Shown here piece by piece: positions 49,245 to 57,821 of a stretch of DNA of 64,000 bases. Origin of the DNA: Paenibacillus silvestris (GTDB taxonomy: Bacteria; Bacillota; Bacilli; Paenibacillales; NBRC-103111); assembly GCF_009882985.1 (NCBI RefSeq), contig NZ_WTUZ01000037.1, positions 109,660 to 173,659 on the forward strand, written 5' to 3'. Below the pieces are notes generated by a model. The model was not told where the DNA came from, ran no database searches, and saw only the letters and a program-made list of their open reading frames with translations. The translations under genes were made by a program, and so were the position numbers. Positions within the stretch are counted from its first letter, which is position 1. Each line of letters begins with the position of its first letter.

Positions 49245-50573
49245 TTAAAGGATGCGCGCCGTAAACATCGCTCTAGCCACCCTGGCGCCATTCGCCACGA
49301 TTTCCATATCAACCTTGCAAAATCGGCGTGTCATTTCCACAATCGTCGGCACAATATCAAAGGACTCGTCCATTTGCAGTGGAATCAGAAAATAACAGGA
49401 TGAGCTATCCAGAATGAGATCGCCTTTCTTATGTTCCTTAACCGTGCGATAGGCCGCACGAATCATAATCGTGGTGAGTACCCCCTCCGATACCAAACCT
49501 TCGAAGTTCGTCATTTGAGGCGTAATGCTCCCTTTAAAAGATAGCTTCCCTTCGGCGTCGCGCACTTCATCGATCCCTGCATAGATCTGCACCTCGAAGG
49601 TCTCCCCGTTCTGTGGCTGCTGCTGCATATGCTGCATCGCTTTCATGACATCTTTGCGACTAATGACGCCGATCATTTTCCGCTCACTATCGATAACTGG
49701 CAGCAGTTCAATTCCTTCCCATACCATCATGTGCCCTGCTGAAGCAACAGAAGTCTTCAAGTTAATCATGAGTGGATTCGGTGTCATTAACAGGCTGATG
49801 AGCTGGTTCGGTTTCGCACCCACGATATCTTTGGTTGTGATCATCCCTATGGGCACTTTATTGCCATCAATGACAGGGTAGCGCGTATGCATGGTTTTAT
49901 CAGCCAGCCTTTGCATATCTTTGACGGTCTCCGTTCCTTTCAGCGAGTAAACCGGACTGTCTTTGCGCATGATGTCTTCGACAATCATTATCTTTTTCTT
50001 GATCAGCCTGTCTTCCATCGCGCGATTGATCATAGTGGCCACCGTGAACGTATCAAAAGAACTCCCGATAATCGGCAGCTGAAGCTCATCCGCCAGCTCT
50101 TTGACTTCAGGCGTCGTATCAAAACCTCCCGTAATCAACACCCCAGCCCCTTGGCTGAGAGCGCACATATGGGCTTGCACGCGATTACCGACAATAAGCA
50201 AATTGCCCGCTTCAATGTATTTCAACATCGCTTCGAGCTGCATAGCGCCAATTACGAATTTGTTCAGTGACTTATGTATACCGGAAGATCCTCCAAGCAC
50301 AACGCCTTCCACCACATTCACGATTTCCGCGAACGTTAGCTTATCAATGACTGGCTCTTCTTTTTTCTCCATGCGTATCGTACCGATTCGGCGTTTGGTG
50401 CTGACCAGCCCGATGTTTTCCGCCTCTTTGATGGCTCGATAAGCTGTTCCTTCGCTCACATCCAAGTCTTGAGCAATTTGCCGAACAGACAGCTTGGTGC
50501 CGACAGGCAAAGATTCAATATATTTCGTAATTTGTTCATGCTTCGTATGTAGCTCCGAATGGCCTGTGCTCAT
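49245..50573 (-). CDS. ytoI: CBS/DRTGG-domain regulator with hotdog domain, YtoI-like
   Basis: 442 residues. Order: a winged helix (LSVRQIAQDLDVSEGTAYRA), a DRTGG domain (IVGNRVQAHMCALSQGAGVL, ITGGFDTTPEV), a pair of CBS domains (MHTRYPVIDGNKVPIGMITT; ELLPVIDSERKMIGVISRKD), and a thioesterase-like hotdog domain (FEGLVSEGVLTTIMIRAAYR). This order matches Bacillus YtoI in layout and length. CBS pairs usually bind adenine nucleotides, so the protein may couple energy or c-di-nucleotide level to gene control; that is inference. GAGGTG precedes the ATG. Confidence 0.88.
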   Translation of the reverse strand: MSTGHSELHTKHEQITKYIESLPVGTKLSVRQIAQDLDVSEGTAYRAIKEAENIGLVSTKRRIGTIRMEKKEEPVIDKLTFAEIVNVVEGVVLGGSSGIHKSLNKFVIGAMQLEAMLKYIEAGNLLIVGNRVQAHMCALSQGAGVLITGGFDTTPEVKELADELQLPIIGSSFDTFTVATMINRAMEDRLIKKKIMIVEDIMRKDSPVYSLKGTETVKDMQRLADKTMHTRYPVIDGNKVPIGMITTKDIVGAKPNQLISLLMTPNPLMINLKTSVASAGHMMVWEGIELLPVIDSERKMIGVISRKDVMKAMQHMQQQPQNGETFEVQIYAGIDEVRDAEGKLSFKGSITPQMTNFEGLVSEGVLTTIMIRAAYRTVKEHKKGDLILDSSSCYFLIPLQMDESFDIVPTIVEMTRRFCKVDMEIVANGARVARAMFTARIL

Positions 50574-50683
50574 CGATCACACCTCGCTGAACTGTGCTAT
50601 AACATTGAGATAAGTATAGTACATTCATTTGGAAAAAGTAAGCAAATCACCCGATTCTCAAGCACCTTATCAACCTGTTATAC

Positions 50684-50713
50684 AAAATAAAAACCTGCCG
50701 ATTATCCGGCAGG
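50684..50713 (-). terminator. Terminator that overlaps the end of the 68-residue gene
   Basis: On the minus strand CCTGCCG (50713-50707) pairs with CGGCAGG (50700-50694) and TTTTTATTTT follows. The first arm is coding sequence of the gene at 50908-50702, and its TAA stop lies in the loop. Confidence 0.85.
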
Positions 50714-50908
50714 CTCCATGTCATAATCAAACCCATAATAAAGTGCCAAAGCTACTGGTGATAAGGGATAGAACGCTGTATCTCCACACTCCTCGTGTGT
50801 GGTTCGTTCCTGTCGATTCGCCATAATTCTCTGAAAGTCATAGGTGTGTTGGCGTGAAACGTTTTTACTCTCGAACTCCATCGAAGATGCCAAGCTGCTC
50901 ATAACCAT
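50702..50908 (-). CDS. Hypothetical small protein
   Basis: 68 residues, soluble, no recognised family: MVMSSLASSMEFESKNVSRQ, then TYDFQRIMANRQERTTHEE and a C-terminal YPLSPVALALYYGFDYDMEP. A GGGGGAG site at good spacing and a terminator starting inside the last codons argue that it is real. It lies alone, upstream of an AT-rich ~235-base region with the divergent 51145 gene. Confidence 0.6.
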   Translation of the reverse strand: MVMSSLASSMEFESKNVSRQHTYDFQRIMANRQERTTHEECGDTAFYPLSPVALALYYGFDYDMEPAG

Positions 50909-51089
50909 CTCCCCCTTCAGACGCTCGCCAATGTATTATTACATTTAACATAGTGATAATATATTATATAAATTTCAAAAATATATGTGAAACAATAATA
51001 AAATTTTAATTTATTTTATAACAATGCATCGCGAATTAATCGGCTCAATAAAATATTTAATCTAATTTGGTTCCTCACGCCTTATATTT

Positions 51090-51103
51090 TGTTGTATACA
51101 ACA
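51090..51103. promoter_or_regulatory. Candidate operator palindrome upstream of the oxidase-like gene
   Basis: TGTTGTATACAACA is a perfect 14-base palindrome 42 bases before ATG 51145, where a promoter is expected. The TTGTATACAA core fits a GntR-type operator. The regulator is unknown. Confidence 0.5.
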
Positions 51104-51144
51104 TACGATAAGTGTGAAGTACAAATTTGGAGGGGATTCGCTGA

Positions 51145-51552
51145 ATGGCAAAGACATTTTTAAAGATTGCTGCGGTTTACATCACATTAGGTGTTCTACT
51201 GGGAATGTTGATGGGCATCATTCAGGATTTTAGACTTGCCTCGGTCCATGCGCACTTGAATTTGCTAGGTTGGGTATCAATGGCGATATTCGGTCTCATC
51301 TATCACTTCTATCCGCATGCAGCAGAAACACGTCTTGCAAAACTTCACTTCTGGTTACATAACATTGGTTTGCCTCTTATGCAGGGTGGACTCGCGATTG
51401 AGATTCTCTCTGGCAATTCCGCCATGCTCCCGCTTGTCATTGTCAGTTCCTTGCTCGTCGTTATTGGCGTCATCCTCTTTACGATTAACCTGTTCCTGCA
51501 GCTTGGAAGTACATCTGTGAAACAAGCGAAGAATAAGGACTTGCCTGGTTGA
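51145..51552 (+). CDS. Small heme-copper-oxidase-subunit-I-like membrane protein
   Basis: 135 residues with four predicted membrane segments: AAVYITLGVLLGMLMGI, VHAHLNLLGWVSMAIFGLIY with HFYP, HNIGLPLMQGGLAIEIL and LPLVIVSSLLVVIGVILF. The VHAHLNLLGW segment, with two His in one helix and another in YHFYP, resembles a fragment of cbb3-type oxidase or NorB subunit I. Bacillales carry such stand-alone proteins, often annotated as cytochrome c oxidase. Only part of the fold is present, so it is not a complete oxidase; heme binding by the His residues is possible. GGAGGGG precedes the ATG. Confidence 0.7.
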   Translation: MAKTFLKIAAVYITLGVLLGMLMGIIQDFRLASVHAHLNLLGWVSMAIFGLIYHFYPHAAETRLAKLHFWLHNIGLPLMQGGLAIEILSGNSAMLPLVIVSSLLVVIGVILFTINLFLQLGSTSVKQAKNKDLPG

Positions 51553-51606
51553 TCAAAAGTCATCTGACATTGAGGCGGCAACGCAATACCTTCAAAAAAT
51601 AAAAAA

Positions 51607-51634
51607 AGCCGTCAGGATCCTCCTGACGGTTCTT
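51607..51634 (+). terminator. Terminator of the oxidase-like gene
   Basis: GCCGTCAGGA (51607-51616) pairs with TCCTGACGGT around a three-base loop, followed by TCTTTA. It lies about 55 bases after the stop. Confidence 0.85.
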
Positions 51635-51689
51635 TAAGCTATCATTTCCCCAAAAAAATCTAGTGGGAATCCGGCTATAAGCTCATGCA

Positions 51690-51867
51690 AGGGAACTAGA
51701 GTCCCTTATTTGGAGAAAAAAGGCGAGTTTCCCTTCTGAGCGGAACTACAGGCGCTTATTTGTCCGCCATGCTGTTTTTTCAGGCGAAATTGATAAAATA
51801 GAGAACCGTAGTTCCGCTTCCTCATGAAAAGTGCTCCTTTTCATCAAAATAGCGGACTACAGTCCCC
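51690..51867. repeat. Intergenic repeat cluster, family A (four units)
   Basis: Two direct units (GGGAACTAGAGTCCCTTATT at 51691 and GCGGAACTACAGGCGCTTAT at 51740) face two inverted ones (51795-51817 and 51846-51867), the same two-against-two layout as at 38036. Nothing else lies in 51553-51896 except the terminator at 51607. Confidence 0.75.
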
Positions 51868-51896
51868 TCCCCCGCTAATCCACTACGTCCGCCCTC

Positions 51897-52094
51897 TCAA
51901 AAAGGCTTCTTACCCTCATTCTCAATCAGCTGCTCGCGTTCGCCCTCATCCATGATATTACGCGTTGAATTACGGAACTCTCGGAGCGTATCGCCAAATG
52001 CTCTTCCCAGCTGCGGCAATTTGGACGGGCCGAAGACGATTAACGCAATCGCCAAAATCAAGATTAAACCTGATACACCAATGTTGTTAAACAT
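51897..52094 (-). CDS. tatA: Twin-arginine translocase subunit TatA
   Basis: 65 residues. A short N terminus with the membrane helix GLILILAIALIVFGPSKLPQ is followed by the amphipathic helix LGRAFGDTLREFRN and a charged tail. FGPSKLP after the helix is diagnostic of TatA/B. AAGGAGG lies before the ATG. It lies 58 bases after tatC and is the last gene of a minus-strand operon with a Tat-signal dehydrogenase subunit. Confidence 0.92.
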   Translation of the reverse strand: MFNNIGVSGLILILAIALIVFGPSKLPQLGRAFGDTLREFRNSTRNIMDEGEREQLIENEGKKPF

Positions 52095-52152
52095 GCGTAT
52101 CCTCCTTTTTATATGATAACTTAGCTACTTATCGAACTGTTTTGCCTCATTC

Positions 52153-52887
52153 TTAGCCATTCGTTGGACTGCTTTGCCTCATCATCGCTCTCCACTGCCA
52201 GTTGGAGGCCAAAGCACTGATCTCAAACAGCAACAGCAATGGAACCGTTACCGATAGATGTGAAACCATGTCAGGAGGCGAAATGCATGATCCTGTAATC
52301 GTTAAAGCGATGTACGCGTACTTCCTGGACATTTTCAAACGCTGCGGCGTTAACAGTCCTATTTTGGTCAAAAACAGAAGAATCACGGGCAGCTCGAAAG
52401 CTATGGCCATCGGAAATACGATTTGAAACAGAAACCCAAAGTACCGGTCAATGCCATAGGTTTCCACCGCGCCAATGGTTTGATTCATACGCATCATAAA
52501 GCGAACCATCATGGGGAAGACGACCCAGTAGCTGAACGCCACCCCGATGATGAAAAGCGCAAAAGCCACTGGAATGTAAGGAAGAGCGCTTCTGGACTCC
52601 GCTTCTGTAAGCCCTGGCCTGACGAATGCCCACAACTGATAGAGCATCACCGGTACTGTAAACAATAAAGCGAAGAGGAATGCGCACTTCATATAAATCA
52701 TCAGCCCATCTGTAAACGAGAACACATTCCACTTAATCTCACCGATCATAGGCTGCCTTTTCAAATACAGCAGGATGTCACTGGAGAAATATAACCCGGC
52801 GCATAACATGATGACAAACCAAGCCAACACAATAATTAACCGTTTGCGGACCTCGGTAAGATGCAAAATCAAATCTTCTTGCTCCAT
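52153..52887 (-). CDS. tatC: Twin-arginine translocase subunit TatC
   Basis: 244 residues with six predicted membrane segments. The N-terminal HLTEVRKRLIIVLAWFVIML includes the conserved Glu of the TatC cytoplasmic cap. YQLWAFVRPGLTEAES is the family signature, then FALFIIGVAFSYWVVFPMMV and GLLTPQRLKMSRKYAYIALT. It binds the twin-arginine signal and works with TatA to move folded proteins across the membrane. Its ATG lies 37 bases after the GMC oxidoreductase stop, with AGGAGG upstream. Confidence 0.92.
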   Translation of the reverse strand: MEQEDLILHLTEVRKRLIIVLAWFVIMLCAGLYFSSDILLYLKRQPMIGEIKWNVFSFTDGLMIYMKCAFLFALLFTVPVMLYQLWAFVRPGLTEAESRSALPYIPVAFALFIIGVAFSYWVVFPMMVRFMMRMNQTIGAVETYGIDRYFGFLFQIVFPMAIAFELPVILLFLTKIGLLTPQRLKMSRKYAYIALTITGSCISPPDMVSHLSVTVPLLLLFEISALASNWQWRAMMRQSSPTNG

Positions 52888-52924
52888 GCGGGGCCTCCTA
52901 TCTATGGGTCACCTTCGCGCCTGA

Positions 52925-54646
52925 TTAAACGACCATTCCGCCTTGTTTCAAATATTTCGCGATCCCTTCAACGGCTCGATATGCAAGAGCACCCACGGTT
53001 CCTGTTGGGTTATATCCGCTGTTATGAGCGAATGCTGACGCTCCGACAACGAAAACATTTTCAGCATCCCACATTTGCAAATAGGAATTAACCGCCGAGG
53101 TAGAAGGATCCGCCCCCATGATGACTCCGCCTGTGTTATGCGTGGACTGATACGGCACGATATTGTAAGGCCCGAGCTGATCCGATGAGCCAATGCTCGT
53201 TGGATTCATTTCCTTCATAATTTCAGCGGCTTTACCGCTTACGAATTTGATCATCTGCCGATCCTGCTCTTCGAAATCAAACGTAATTCGCGGCAACGGG
53301 AGCCCATAGGCATCTTTATAGGTAGGATCCAGATCCACATAATGATGCTTCCAAGGCAAGCTTGATCCTTGCGGGGACACAGCCAAGACGCTATTCGCGT
53401 ATTTCAGTGACTTTTGCTTGAAATCTTTCCCCCACGCAGGTGTGCCTTTGGGAACTGAGTTGGTCGCAATCGGCCGTTGTCCGGTTTGGGAGATCCGAAT
53501 ACCCGCTCCATGCAGGAAATTAAGGCTGCTATGGTCAAAATTATCTCCATTGAAATCAGGAATCTCCATGCCAAGCGATCCTGCACCGGCATACAGATTG
53601 AACGCCTTGTCATCAAAAAATCCCGTAGCCGAGCCGCCGTTCGTTTGGTAACAATAATTTTTACCGATTACTCCTTTACCTGAGGCGGGATCATAAGGTT
53701 TACCCAGTTTAGATGTCAGCAAGAGCTTAATGTTGTTGAACACATAGCTGGCCATAATCACCACATCAGCAGGCTGCTCGAACTGTTCGCCTGTCACCGT
53801 GTTGACGTAAACAACTCCACTCGCCTTCTTCCCGTCATTCAACACTTGAATGACATTTGAGTAAGAGCGCAGCTCGAAATTGCCCGACTTCTGAGCAATT
53901 GGCAGCACTGTGACCACTGCATCCGCCTTGGCTCCATACTCACAGCCAAAACGCTCACAATATCCGCAGTACTGGCATGCCGCTCTGGTAATACCGTCCG
54001 GATTCGTATATTGCTCGGACAGATTCGCCGACGGCATCATATACGGGTGATAGCCCAGTTTTTTCGTCGCATCCTCGAATAACTTCAGAACTGGCGTTTT
54101 CACCATCGCCTTGGTTGGGAACGGATTCGTACGCTTGCCCACCATCGGATTCTGATCCGGATCGCCTGAGATGCCTGCCAGCTTTTCAAATTTATCGAAA
54201 TAGGGCTCCAATTGGTCATATGTAATGCCCCAGTCCTGGATAGTCATTCCATCTGGTATCTTCTGCTTCCCGTACCTCTCGACCGTTTTACTGTAGATTT
54301 CAAAATCGTACGGAAGGAACCGGTACGTTTGTCCATTCCAGTGAATACTCGACCCGCCGAGCCCTTCTCCGAGCAAAAAGGAGCCGTATTCTCGCATAGG
54401 AACAGCCGCCAGCTTCTCCGTATTACGGAATGTCACCGTTTCCTTGGATAGGTCCTGCATCAGATCGTACCTGGAGGCATAACGCAGCTCGTCATGCACC
54501 ATGTAGTAATCCTGGGTACTTCTTGGCTTCCCACGCTCTAGTCCAACCACCTTGACTCCTTGCTTCGACAGCTCGGCAGCGATGATGCCCCCGACCCATC
54601 CCATTCCAACAATAACTACTGGAACTTTTGGCATTTTAGTAGCCAT
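52925..54646 (-). CDS. GMC-family flavoprotein dehydrogenase, gluconate 2-dehydrogenase-like
   Basis: 573 residues. The FAD-binding Rossmann start is VVIVGMGWVGGIIAAELSKQ, with VVGLERGK and GEGLGGSSIHWNGQTYRF, the latter typical of the gluconate/2-ketogluconate/fructose dehydrogenase large subunit. QYCGYCERFGCEYGAKADAV is a Cys-rich segment of this branch, and the C-terminal half has STHNTGGVIMGADPSTSAVN and HNSGYNPTGTVGALAYRAVE with the catalytic His and Asn. It has no export signal, so it would ride with its Tat-signal partner 38 bases upstream. It oxidises a sugar, sugar acid or polyol, passing electrons to cytochrome c; the substrate is unknown. Confidence 0.88.
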   Translation of the reverse strand: MATKMPKVPVVIVGMGWVGGIIAAELSKQGVKVVGLERGKPRSTQDYYMVHDELRYASRYDLMQDLSKETVTFRNTEKLAAVPMREYGSFLLGEGLGGSSIHWNGQTYRFLPYDFEIYSKTVERYGKQKIPDGMTIQDWGITYDQLEPYFDKFEKLAGISGDPDQNPMVGKRTNPFPTKAMVKTPVLKLFEDATKKLGYHPYMMPSANLSEQYTNPDGITRAACQYCGYCERFGCEYGAKADAVVTVLPIAQKSGNFELRSYSNVIQVLNDGKKASGVVYVNTVTGEQFEQPADVVIMASYVFNNIKLLLTSKLGKPYDPASGKGVIGKNYCYQTNGGSATGFFDDKAFNLYAGAGSLGMEIPDFNGDNFDHSSLNFLHGAGIRISQTGQRPIATNSVPKGTPAWGKDFKQKSLKYANSVLAVSPQGSSLPWKHHYVDLDPTYKDAYGLPLPRITFDFEEQDRQMIKFVSGKAAEIMKEMNPTSIGSSDQLGPYNIVPYQSTHNTGGVIMGADPSTSAVNSYLQMWDAENVFVVGASAFAHNSGYNPTGTVGALAYRAVEGIAKYLKQGGMVV

Positions 54647-54684
54647 GTGCTTTTTTCCCTTCCTTCATCGGATTTCGCTCTTAA

Positions 54685-55458
54685 TTAATGTACAAAATGA
54701 TCATGCAAGCTCCGTGGTTCCATAGCGACAAATTGATCCTTGCTCATGACATCGGTGTAGCTCATTTGGTTGCCTGGATATTTCCGCATTTTCCAGCCCT
54801 GCATATCCTTATTTCCCCCATATAACGGGTCCGAATACACGCCTTCCATCACGAGCACACGGAATTGATTGAAAAAGGTTTTACCTGTTACGCCATTCAC
54901 AACATTAATTTCGCCTTTTTCCATCGAAGTGAGAATCGCATCCTGTTCCTCAGGAGCCAGCTCTACGAAGGACTTCGTATATTTAGATTTGCTCGCTTCT
55001 TCCATGCTCTGCAGTCCCATCGTGATCAGTTCGTGGCGCTGAATACTTAAGTAGTCGCCCTGCGTCACTTCCCCTTTAACGAAAGGGCCTGTCCGATACG
55101 TCCGGGCATTCACGCCCCAAGGACTTGCCAACTGATGATCGATGTAAAAAACAACTCCTAAATCCGTTGCTCCTGGACCGCTTTCATCTTTTGGGAAAAT
55201 ACGTTCAGCCGCAGCTTCTGTCATCTGTAGCTGAGCCTGGTTGAAAAACATAGGCGCTCTGTTGTAGTCCGTTCCTGCTTGAACTTGCGGAGATGCCGAT
55301 GGCGAAGGGGTTGGCGTTGCTGACTTTTTGGTGAATCCACCGGAAATCGCACTGCCAATCACCCCTCCAACCACTACACCACCAATGGCAGTGCCGGTAT
55401 ATTTCAGGAAACTGCGTCGCGACTGGTCAGGGGAATTTTCCACATTTTTATCAGCCAT
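54685..55458 (-). CDS. Gluconate 2-dehydrogenase subunit 3 family, Tat-exported
   Basis: 257 residues. The N terminus carries a twin-arginine signal (SRRSFLKYTGTAIGGVVVGG) with a hydrophobic segment, then a Ser/Pro linker (ATPTPSPSASPQ). The folded domain starts RAPMFFNQAQLQMTEAAAER and has IFPKDESGPGATDLGVVFYI, typical of the small subunit that pairs with GMC dehydrogenases and carries them through Tat. ATG 55458 has AAGGAGG seven bases upstream; the frame is open to 55518. It heads the operon small subunit, GMC, tatC, tatA, so the translocon genes accompany their cargo. Confidence 0.88.
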   Translation of the reverse strand: MADKNVENSPDQSRRSFLKYTGTAIGGVVVGGVIGSAISGGFTKKSATPTPSPSASPQVQAGTDYNRAPMFFNQAQLQMTEAAAERIFPKDESGPGATDLGVVFYIDHQLASPWGVNARTYRTGPFVKGEVTQGDYLSIQRHELITMGLQSMEEASKSKYTKSFVELAPEEQDAILTSMEKGEINVVNGVTGKTFFNQFRVLVMEGVYSDPLYGGNKDMQGWKMRKYPGNQMSYTDVMSKDQFVAMEPRSLHDHFVH

Positions 55459-55661
55459 ATGGTTGCCTCCTTGGAATTTTATGAACAATAGGTTAGTTAT
55501 GGTAGTTATGGATATCATGAGCCCAGAGCCCTTATCTTATTCATTATTTGCATGAAAAATTGGTAATTCGGGCAATGTAAATTTACAGTCATTACGCAGA
55601 TTATTGCATGCAATCAGTGGCTGTCTTGCACTTGAACCTACGTATATGAGGAGAAGTTCAC

Positions 55662-56045
55662 ATGAAGAAAACCTTATTAGTGCTCACTCTGTTGCTCGCC
55701 AGTTCTCTGGCTGCTTGCGGCAAGAGTGAAACAAAACCGGAGGCAAGCTCGTCCGCACCTGCAAGCCCTGCCGTTTCAGCAAGCCCTTCCGCGACCCAGA
55801 GCACAGGGGGTACAACAACCAAGGTTGAGGCATCAGCCGTGTTCAAAGCCAACTGTGTAAGCTGCCATGGTGTCAACCTGGAAGGTGCTGTAGGCCCTAA
55901 TCTTCAAAAAGTAGGCAGCAAATTATCTAAGGATCAAGTTGCTGCAACGGTGACCAACGGGAAAGGCGCAATGCCTAGCTTCAAAGGCAAGCTCAATGAT
56001 GATGAAATTTCGTCCCTCGCTACTTGGCTCGCCGACAAGAAATAG
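55662..56045 (+). CDS. Lipoprotein cytochrome c (class I, single heme)
   Basis: 127 residues. A lipoprotein signal with lipobox LAAC (Cys19) is followed by a Ser/Ala/Pro-rich linker and a single-heme domain with CVSCHG (CxxCH) and the distal ligand Met in GAMPSFKGKLNDDE. It resembles c-551-type small cytochromes of Bacillales. It reads away from the dehydrogenase operon across a ~200-base region and may carry its electrons to an oxidase. GAGGAG precedes the ATG. A bidirectional terminator follows. Confidence 0.88.
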   Translation: MKKTLLVLTLLLASSLAACGKSETKPEASSSAPASPAVSASPSATQSTGGTTTKVEASAVFKANCVSCHGVNLEGAVGPNLQKVGSKLSKDQVAATVTNGKGAMPSFKGKLNDDEISSLATWLADKK

Positions 56046-56050
56046 ATACA

Positions 56051-56084
56051 AAAAATCCCGCCTCAGAATGAGAGCGGGATTTTT
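56051..56084. terminator. Bidirectional terminator between cytochrome c and ade
   Basis: AAAAATCCCGC (56051-56061) pairs with GCGGGATTTTT (56074-56084). T runs on both strands suit the convergent cytochrome c and adenine deaminase genes. Confidence 0.88.
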
Positions 56085-56087
56085 ATA

Positions 56088-57800
56088 TTATTTAGAGACG
56101 ATCAACGGTACGACTTTACCGTTATTCACATCAATTAGACCGTAATCAGTTATTTTCAAAGCTGGACTTACTGGCAAAGAATGCGTGCTGATCGACATAA
56201 TAGGATTATAATGACAGTAGCCTAATGATTCCATCGCTTTACGCAATTGTTCGACTTCCCTAGCTACTTGCTCAAGTGGAGCTTCCGTTAAAATACCGCC
56301 GACAGGCAGCTTAAGCGAAGCAATTACCTTACCGTCTTCTACGACGCTAAAGCCCCCCTGATTGTTAATGACCTCGTTAGCCGCGATGACCATATCCTGC
56401 GGATTATGTCCGACAACAAGCAAGTTGTGATTATCGTGCGAATAAGTCGTCGCCACGGCTCCTCGTTTAATCGTATCCCCGCCAATTAAGCCATAGGCAC
56501 GATTTCCGTTTTTACCATAGCGTTCAAAGGTAGCAATAAGCCCTTTTCCGCTTTCCTGCCACATAAGCTCACCTGAACGAACAGGAACCTCCGTATGATG
56601 CTCCTCAGTAAAGGTTGAACCGTTTTTCACCATCATCATACGGCAGTCATAAGAACCGTCCATTACTTCAACGTTAACTGAGAAATCTGCTTCTGTTAAT
56701 GGCGACATCTGGACGCTTTGATAATAATGGGCTGGAAAAGCAGGTGCATTCGTGACTGAGGTATAAGCCTCTTGAACATCATAGACCTTGCGTCCGTGCT
56801 TGAACACTTGGTCAATAGTCAGAAGCTCCAGATCAGAAATTAACTGAAAATCACCGACTTTGCCCGGTGCGATAACGCCGCGATCATACATCCGCATTCT
56901 TTTCGCTGGAGAAAGGGTACTCGCATAAATCGCATGCTCGGGTTTCATCCCCATCTCAATTGCTTTACGCACAATATGATTCAAGTGACCGCGCCGTTCG
57001 AAGGAATCCGCCATCACATCATCGGTAACAAAGCAGAAGTGCTCAGACACTTCATGCTCCATCAAATAATCCATTACTTCAGGCGTCATGGATTTCTCCT
57101 GAATTTCTATAAACATGCCCGCAGCGATCCGGGCTTCCATACCCTCAATCGTCTGATGCGTGTGATCGGAATCGACTCCGCTATAGATCATCCTATGCAG
57201 GTCCAAATCCAGCAGTTTCGGCACATGCCCCTCAATAATCAGATGAGGATAGTGTTTGCGAATATGCGTGAGGATGTGATTCGTTTTGCAGTCTGGATCT
57301 GTTATGACATCTACGAAATTCATAATTTCACCTAGACAAATAATTCGCTCCGTTCGCAGCAACTCGTCCATATCCTCGATTTCGATCGATCCGCCGGACG
57401 TTTCCATGGAGGTAGCAGGAACCGAACTAGGAAGGGCATAGAACATGTCCGCTACACAATTCTGGCTGGCTTTGATGAATTCCTTGACCCCGTCAAGTCC
57501 AAAAACATTAGCAATTTCATGCGGCTCCGGAACAATCGTCGTAACGCCATTGCGAATAAGGCCGTAGGAGAACGTCTCTGGTGTGACCATGGTGCTTTCG
57601 ATGTGCAGATGGATGTCGATGAGGCCTGGAATCATGTAACGGCCTTGCCCGTCCAAACGCTCAGCAGCCGCAAAGCTTTCCGCACCCTTTTTTCCGATAT
57701 ATAGAAACTTGCCATCCAGAATAGCTGCGTTACCCTCGATGAATGTTTTGAAATAGCTATTATAAATCTTTACATTTTCAATCAGTAAATCAACCTGCAT
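56088..57800 (-). CDS. ade: Adenine deaminase
   Basis: 570 residues of the amidohydrolase-fold adenine deaminase group: MIPGLIDIHLHIESTMVTPE holds the metal-binding H-x-H, then VPEPHEIANVFGLDGVKEFI, EGHVPKLLDLDLHRMIYSGV with HTH following, CFVTDDVMADSFERRGHLNH, and the C-terminal NAPAFPAHYYQS and SHDNHNLLVVGHNPQDM regions. It turns adenine into hypoxanthine in the cytoplasm. Last gene of the operon begun by the substrate-binding protein, 21 bases after the ABC ATPase, ending at the bidirectional terminator. Confidence 0.93.
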   Translation of the reverse strand: MQVDLLIENVKIYNSYFKTFIEGNAAILDGKFLYIGKKGAESFAAAERLDGQGRYMIPGLIDIHLHIESTMVTPETFSYGLIRNGVTTIVPEPHEIANVFGLDGVKEFIKASQNCVADMFYALPSSVPATSMETSGGSIEIEDMDELLRTERIICLGEIMNFVDVITDPDCKTNHILTHIRKHYPHLIIEGHVPKLLDLDLHRMIYSGVDSDHTHQTIEGMEARIAAGMFIEIQEKSMTPEVMDYLMEHEVSEHFCFVTDDVMADSFERRGHLNHIVRKAIEMGMKPEHAIYASTLSPAKRMRMYDRGVIAPGKVGDFQLISDLELLTIDQVFKHGRKVYDVQEAYTSVTNAPAFPAHYYQSVQMSPLTEADFSVNVEVMDGSYDCRMMMVKNGSTFTEEHHTEVPVRSGELMWQESGKGLIATFERYGKNGNRAYGLIGGDTIKRGAVATTYSHDNHNLLVVGHNPQDMVIAANEVINNQGGFSVVEDGKVIASLKLPVGGILTEAPLEQVAREVEQLRKAMESLGYCHYNPIMSISTHSLPVSPALKITDYGLIDVNNGKVVPLIVSK

Positions 57801-57821
57801 ATGCCTTAACCTCCAAGTACA

